A stretch of DNA of 15,608 nucleotides from CAZSMK01 sp964608095 (GTDB lineage: Bacteria > Sumerlaeota > Sumerlaeia > MWCT01 > JAGHBZ01), in NCBI GenBank assembly GCA_964608095.1, contig CAZSMK010000089.1, forward strand, positions 1-15,608, in the 5' to 3' direction. Below, in pieces: positions 13,167 through 15,608 of this stretch. A model generated the notes under the pieces. That model made no database searches. It saw nothing but the letters and a program-made list of their open reading frames with translations, and was not told the DNA's origin. How positions within the stretch are numbered: the stretch's first letter is position 1; each line of letters starts with the position of its first letter. The translations under genes and the position numbers were made by a program.

Positions 13167-13826
13167 TCACCTGTCGTCTTTCCTTGAAAATAGCATGATG
13201 ATGAATTCATCGTATTCCTTGATAAATCTCACTGCATCATTATAAACCTTCGTTATTATACGAAGGCAAAGGTTGTAATGATGTGCTTGATTGTGCGCCA
13301 CGAGATTCCGCTGAATCATCTCAAAAACCTGGTTACGTCTCAACGTTTGCATACTTTGTTTTATAACCGAACACCTTTGATGGATTTCAACAAAACCGAT
13401 TTTTAGGAAGGAATGAAGTTTGTCGTTTGAAATATTACAGGTGGCAAGATGTTCGACGTTAAAAAATTCGGTCCGGAGAGCGGGTCTGCACTCCGCCTCT
13501 TTAAGATCATTGATTGTCGCCGTGATAGCAGTTTTATGTTGCAATGTTTGCAGGGAGTGATATGTCTCATTGATAACGACGGAGGACTCACAAAGAGCCA
13601 GTAACGCGTCTGAAATATCGCTGAGGCTTTGATAATAAGGTGATTGCGTGACAATCTTTCCTGCACGCAAATAGGTCAATCCTCGCAAGAGTGCACACTG
13701 TGAGCACAGTTCTAAATAATCCTCGGAGAAACGGCGTAAATAATTGAATGTGTCGGGATCTTCACCGCCCCTGAATTTGTCCAGTAAATCGTCAAGAATG
13801 ATCTGTACCTCAAGATTATGATCCAT
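13167..13826 (-). CDS. Hypothetical helical protein with HEPN-type Rx4H motif
   Basis: This 219-residue protein is not recognised as a known family. It looks entirely helical, without signal peptide or membrane span. Near the C-terminus it has IQRNLVAHNQ, with R173 and H178 spaced as in the Rx4H motif of HEPN-fold RNases and Abi-type proteins (a polar residue after Arg is also typical). The following helix (YNLCLRIITKVYNDAVRFIKEY) fits the end of such a bundle. If correct, it could cut RNA or act as a toxin or abortive-infection protein; no antitoxin partner is seen beside it. The ATG at 13826 has AAAGG about 11 bases upstream, and a promoter candidate lies at 13889-13917. It shares strand and block with the XRE/ATPase operon but has its own spacer. 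Confidence 0.6.
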   Translation of the reverse strand: MDHNLEVQIILDDLLDKFRGGEDPDTFNYLRRFSEDYLELCSQCALLRGLTYLRAGKIVTQSPYYQSLSDISDALLALCESSVVINETYHSLQTLQHKTAITATINDLKEAECRPALRTEFFNVEHLATCNISNDKLHSFLKIGFVEIHQRCSVIKQSMQTLRRNQVFEMIQRNLVAHNQAHHYNLCLRIITKVYNDAVRFIKEYDEFIIMLFSRKDDR

Positions 13827-13888
13827 GATAAACGATACCTTTAATCTTTTACTTCTATTGTGGTTTATAAAGAGTCAAAATTTGGTAG

Positions 13889-13917
13889 ATAATGGGGATA
13901 TTCCGGAGGGAAGTCAA
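13889..13917 (-). promoter_or_regulatory. Candidate promoter of the 219-residue gene
   Basis: On the minus strand TTGACT (complement of 13912-13917) and CATTAT (complement of 13889-13894) are separated by exactly 17 bases, matching five and four positions of the sigma-70 consensus. It would give a leader of about 55 bases before the ATG at 13826. The support is by pattern only. Confidence 0.4.
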
Positions 13918-13958
13918 TATATTTTTAAACACAAGGTAAGAAAGATTCGGGAGGATAT

Positions 13959-13974
13959 GGATAGACTTCTATCC
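13959..13974. other. Short perfect dyad between ffh and the accessory block
   Basis: GGATAGA (13959-13965) and TCTATCC (13968-13974) are exact reverse complements with a two-base centre. It is better read as a DNA-binding dyad than an RNA hairpin because the loop is too tight. It lies upstream of the candidate promoter of the 219-residue gene and downstream of ffh. Confidence 0.35.
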
Positions 13975-14009
13975 TTGCCTGGATCAAGTGGGATTTTTAA
14001 TCTACCCTG

Positions 14010-14079
14010 TATGATTAATAGGTGTTAGCGGTGTTTCTTTTTTTTGCGTTTTTTCTTTTTTTTCGCGGGCGTGATGTTG
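14010..14079 (-). repeat. ffh 3' end, proximal direct repeat
   Basis: This is the functional counterpart of the copy at 9803-9873. It includes about 15 bases beyond the ffh stop, the stop itself and the Lys-rich tail codons. Together the two copies bracket the accessory block of about 4.1 kb in direct orientation, the arrangement expected of an island inserted at, or recombined through, the 3' end of a housekeeping gene. Confidence 0.75.
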
Positions 14080-15419
14080 CTTCCGCCGACGGGAAGTTCC
14101 GCACCGCCGACCGCGGCGTGTCGCCCGCCGGCGCCGCTCAGCATCTGTTTCATCATCCGGCGCGCCTGCTCGAATTGTTTCACCAGCTGGTTCACGTCAG
14201 GCACGGTCATGCCGCTTCCTCGGGCGATTCGTTCTTTACGCGAGCCGCCGAGAATGGCGGGATTCTCGCGTTCCTCCGCCGTCATACTCAGTATCATGGC
14301 TTCAACCTTTTGCATTTCCGACTCGTCGAACTCGAAATCCTTGAGCTGGCGCCCCACGCCCGGAATCATTGACACCAGGTCTTTCAACGGTCCCATCTTT
14401 TTCATCTGCCGCATCTGGTTGAGAAAATCGCTGAAGGTGAACTCGGCACGGCGAAGGCGTTTCTGCAGTTCCACCGCTTGTTTCTCGTCGAACGTTGTCT
14501 GTGCTTTCTCCACGAGTGTGACCACGTCGCCCATACCCAGGATTCGTGAAGCGATTCGGTCGGGATAGAACTCCTCGAGTGCGTCCACCTTCTCGCCGGT
14601 ACCGATAAAGAGGATGGGTTTACCAGTGACGTATTTGATGGAGAGCGCGGCGCCACCTCGCGCATCGCCGTCCATTTTCGTGAGACACACACCGTCTATA
14701 CCCACCTTCTCGTTGAAGATGCTTGCGCTGTTAACCGCGTCCTGACCCGTCATGGTATCCGCAACAAGCATGGTATAGCGAGGGTTGGTAGTCTTCTTGA
14801 TCTCAGCGACCTCGTCCATTTTCATCTCATCAATATGGAGCCGCCCCGCGGTGTCGATAATGACGAGGTCGTGACTCTGTCGGTCTGCTTCGTCAAGCGC
14901 CTGCCTGGCTATCTTCGGCGCTGGTTGTTTATCGCCGCGTTCGAAGACGGGTATGCCGCTGTTGTCGCCCACGATCTTGAGCTGCTCGATAGCGGCGGGA
15001 CGATGAATATCGCAAGCGACCAGCATCGGTCTGAATCCTTGCTTTTTATAGCGCAAAGCGAGTTTGCCGGCAAAGGTGGTCTTACCCGAGCCCTGGAGCC
15101 CTGCAAGGAGCACCACGTTTACTCGACCCGGCTCGAAATGAAATGGGGTATGCTCGCCGCCGAGAAGGTCTACCATCTCATCGTGGATGATTTTGACAAT
15201 CTGCTGTGCGGGCGTGACTGACCTGAGCACTTCTGTACCGAGCGCCTTATCCTTGACGTGGGCGATGAAATCCTTGACCACCTTGTAGTTCACGTCCGCC
15301 TCGAGCAAGGCGAGTTTTATCTCGCGAAGGGCTTCATTGACGTTTTTCTCCGTGATAATGCCCTTCCCGCTGAGATTGCGAAATATGCCCTCTAATTTGT
15401 CGGTTAATGCTTCAAACAT
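14025..15419 (-). CDS. ffh: Signal recognition particle protein Ffh (SRP54)
   Basis: This is a 464-residue GTPase that binds 4.5S/SRP RNA and signal peptides of nascent membrane proteins and docks with FtsY at the membrane. The N domain spans about residues 1-90. The G domain holds GLQGSGKTT (107-115), DIHRPAA (137-143), DTAGR (189-193) and TKMDGDARGG (247-256). The Met-rich M domain (about 295-435) includes NQMRQMKKMG and PGVG; GSRKERIARGSG is the usual RNA-binding segment. A Gly-rich linker leads to an unusual Lys/Arg tail, AKKKKKRKKKKHR. The ATG at 15419 gives the standard opening MFEALTDKLEGIF; a TTG at 15437 would add six residues and is rejected. The rpsP gene often found next is absent downstream; the accessory block lies there instead. 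Confidence 0.97.
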   Translation of the reverse strand: MFEALTDKLEGIFRNLSGKGIITEKNVNEALREIKLALLEADVNYKVVKDFIAHVKDKALGTEVLRSVTPAQQIVKIIHDEMVDLLGGEHTPFHFEPGRVNVVLLAGLQGSGKTTFAGKLALRYKKQGFRPMLVACDIHRPAAIEQLKIVGDNSGIPVFERGDKQPAPKIARQALDEADRQSHDLVIIDTAGRLHIDEMKMDEVAEIKKTTNPRYTMLVADTMTGQDAVNSASIFNEKVGIDGVCLTKMDGDARGGAALSIKYVTGKPILFIGTGEKVDALEEFYPDRIASRILGMGDVVTLVEKAQTTFDEKQAVELQKRLRRAEFTFSDFLNQMRQMKKMGPLKDLVSMIPGVGRQLKDFEFDESEMQKVEAMILSMTAEERENPAILGGSRKERIARGSGMTVPDVNQLVKQFEQARRMMKQMLSGAGGRHAAVGGAELPVGGSNITPAKKKKKRKKKKHR

Positions 15420-15454
15420 GCGATGTCTCTTCTCCAAAAGGTTGATTTTCTATT

Positions 15455-15484
15455 ATTCTATCAAATGACGACGCAGAGCAACAA
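15455..15484 (-). promoter_or_regulatory. Candidate ffh promoter
   Basis: On the minus strand TAGAAT (complement of 15455-15460) matches five of six -10 bases and TTGTTG (complement of 15479-15484) three of six -35 bases, with an 18-base spacer. The predicted leader to the ATG at 15419 is about 30 bases. No other gene is seen between here and the window end. Confidence 0.35.
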
Positions 15485-15608
15485 GGAAATAGTAAGAAGA
15501 AAACGCGCAACCGAGCGATTCGCGAAATCGGGAACGTAGCATCAGATACGAATACGAAAGGAACCGGAAATGCTGTTTACCCCACGAAATGAGGACGTGC
15601 GGGAGAAC

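Noticed and set aside
9803..13826. A classical integrase-driven island or insertion sequence
   Set aside because: The ffh-tail repeats suggest insertion, but no integrase, transposase, terminal inverted repeats or target-site duplication could be found, so no mobile element is called.
13825..14028. A 67-codon plus-strand frame between the 219-residue gene and ffh
   Set aside because: No Shine-Dalgarno site, start overlapping the opposite gene's start, and end running into the ffh stop. It covers a promoter candidate and a dyad instead.
1..15608. tRNA, rRNA or known riboswitch
   Set aside because: No cloverleaf with a TTCGA-type T arm, no rRNA-like stretch and no recognisable riboswitch core was seen in the gene-free parts on either strand.

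Overview
The window comes from a bacterial chromosome: it carries a complete signal-recognition-particle GTPase gene (ffh) and long AT-rich spacers full of dispersed repeats. The phylum cannot be fixed from the sequence. Gene density, Shine-Dalgarno-like sites and moderate GC fit an uncultivated bacterium with a surface-glycan gene cluster.

Layout. (1) Positions 1-1213 have no convincing gene. They hold a ~130-bp direct repeat in two copies, three copies of a second degenerate repeat built around the word CTCTGCGTT, several perfect hairpins and a GC-rich alternating purine-pyrimidine block. (2) Positions 1214-9689 are a plus-strand polysaccharide or glycoconjugate cassette of six genes: a CDP-paratose/tyvelose 2-epimerase-like enzyme, a GT4 glycosyltransferase, a GalE-like epimerase/dehydratase, a second GT4 glycosyltransferase, a fused MDR/Gfo-Idh-MocA oxidoreductase and a CapK/PaaK-type adenylate-forming enzyme. 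Together they would make or modify nucleotide sugars, transfer them and perhaps activate an acyl or carboxylate decoration. No flippase, polymerase or chain-length gene is in view, so the cluster is partial. (3) Positions 9690-9966 are a recombination scar. It holds a ~70-bp copy of the 3' end of ffh fused through a short microhomology to the last 25 codons of a second, diverged capK-like gene. (4) Positions 9967-13826 are an accessory block on the minus strand, bounded by that ffh-tail copy on the left and the real ffh 3' end on the right. It has two parts. One is an XRE-type regulator overlapping by ATGA with a large protein that joins a ParA-like KGGVGR ATPase, a TIR-like domain with a candidate catalytic Glu, and C-terminal TPR repeats. 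The other is a separate 219-residue helical protein with an RNLVAH (Rx4H) motif of HEPN type. (5) Positions 14025-15419 are ffh on the minus strand.

Main interest. The accessory block looks like an undescribed or little-described conflict (possibly anti-phage) module: a DNA-binding regulator, a switch ATPase fused to a putative NAD-degrading TIR effector and a TPR sensor, next to a possible HEPN RNase. It sits between direct repeats of the ffh 3' end, as if that end were an integration or recombination hotspot. No integrase or transposase is visible, and the function is inferred from domain architecture only.
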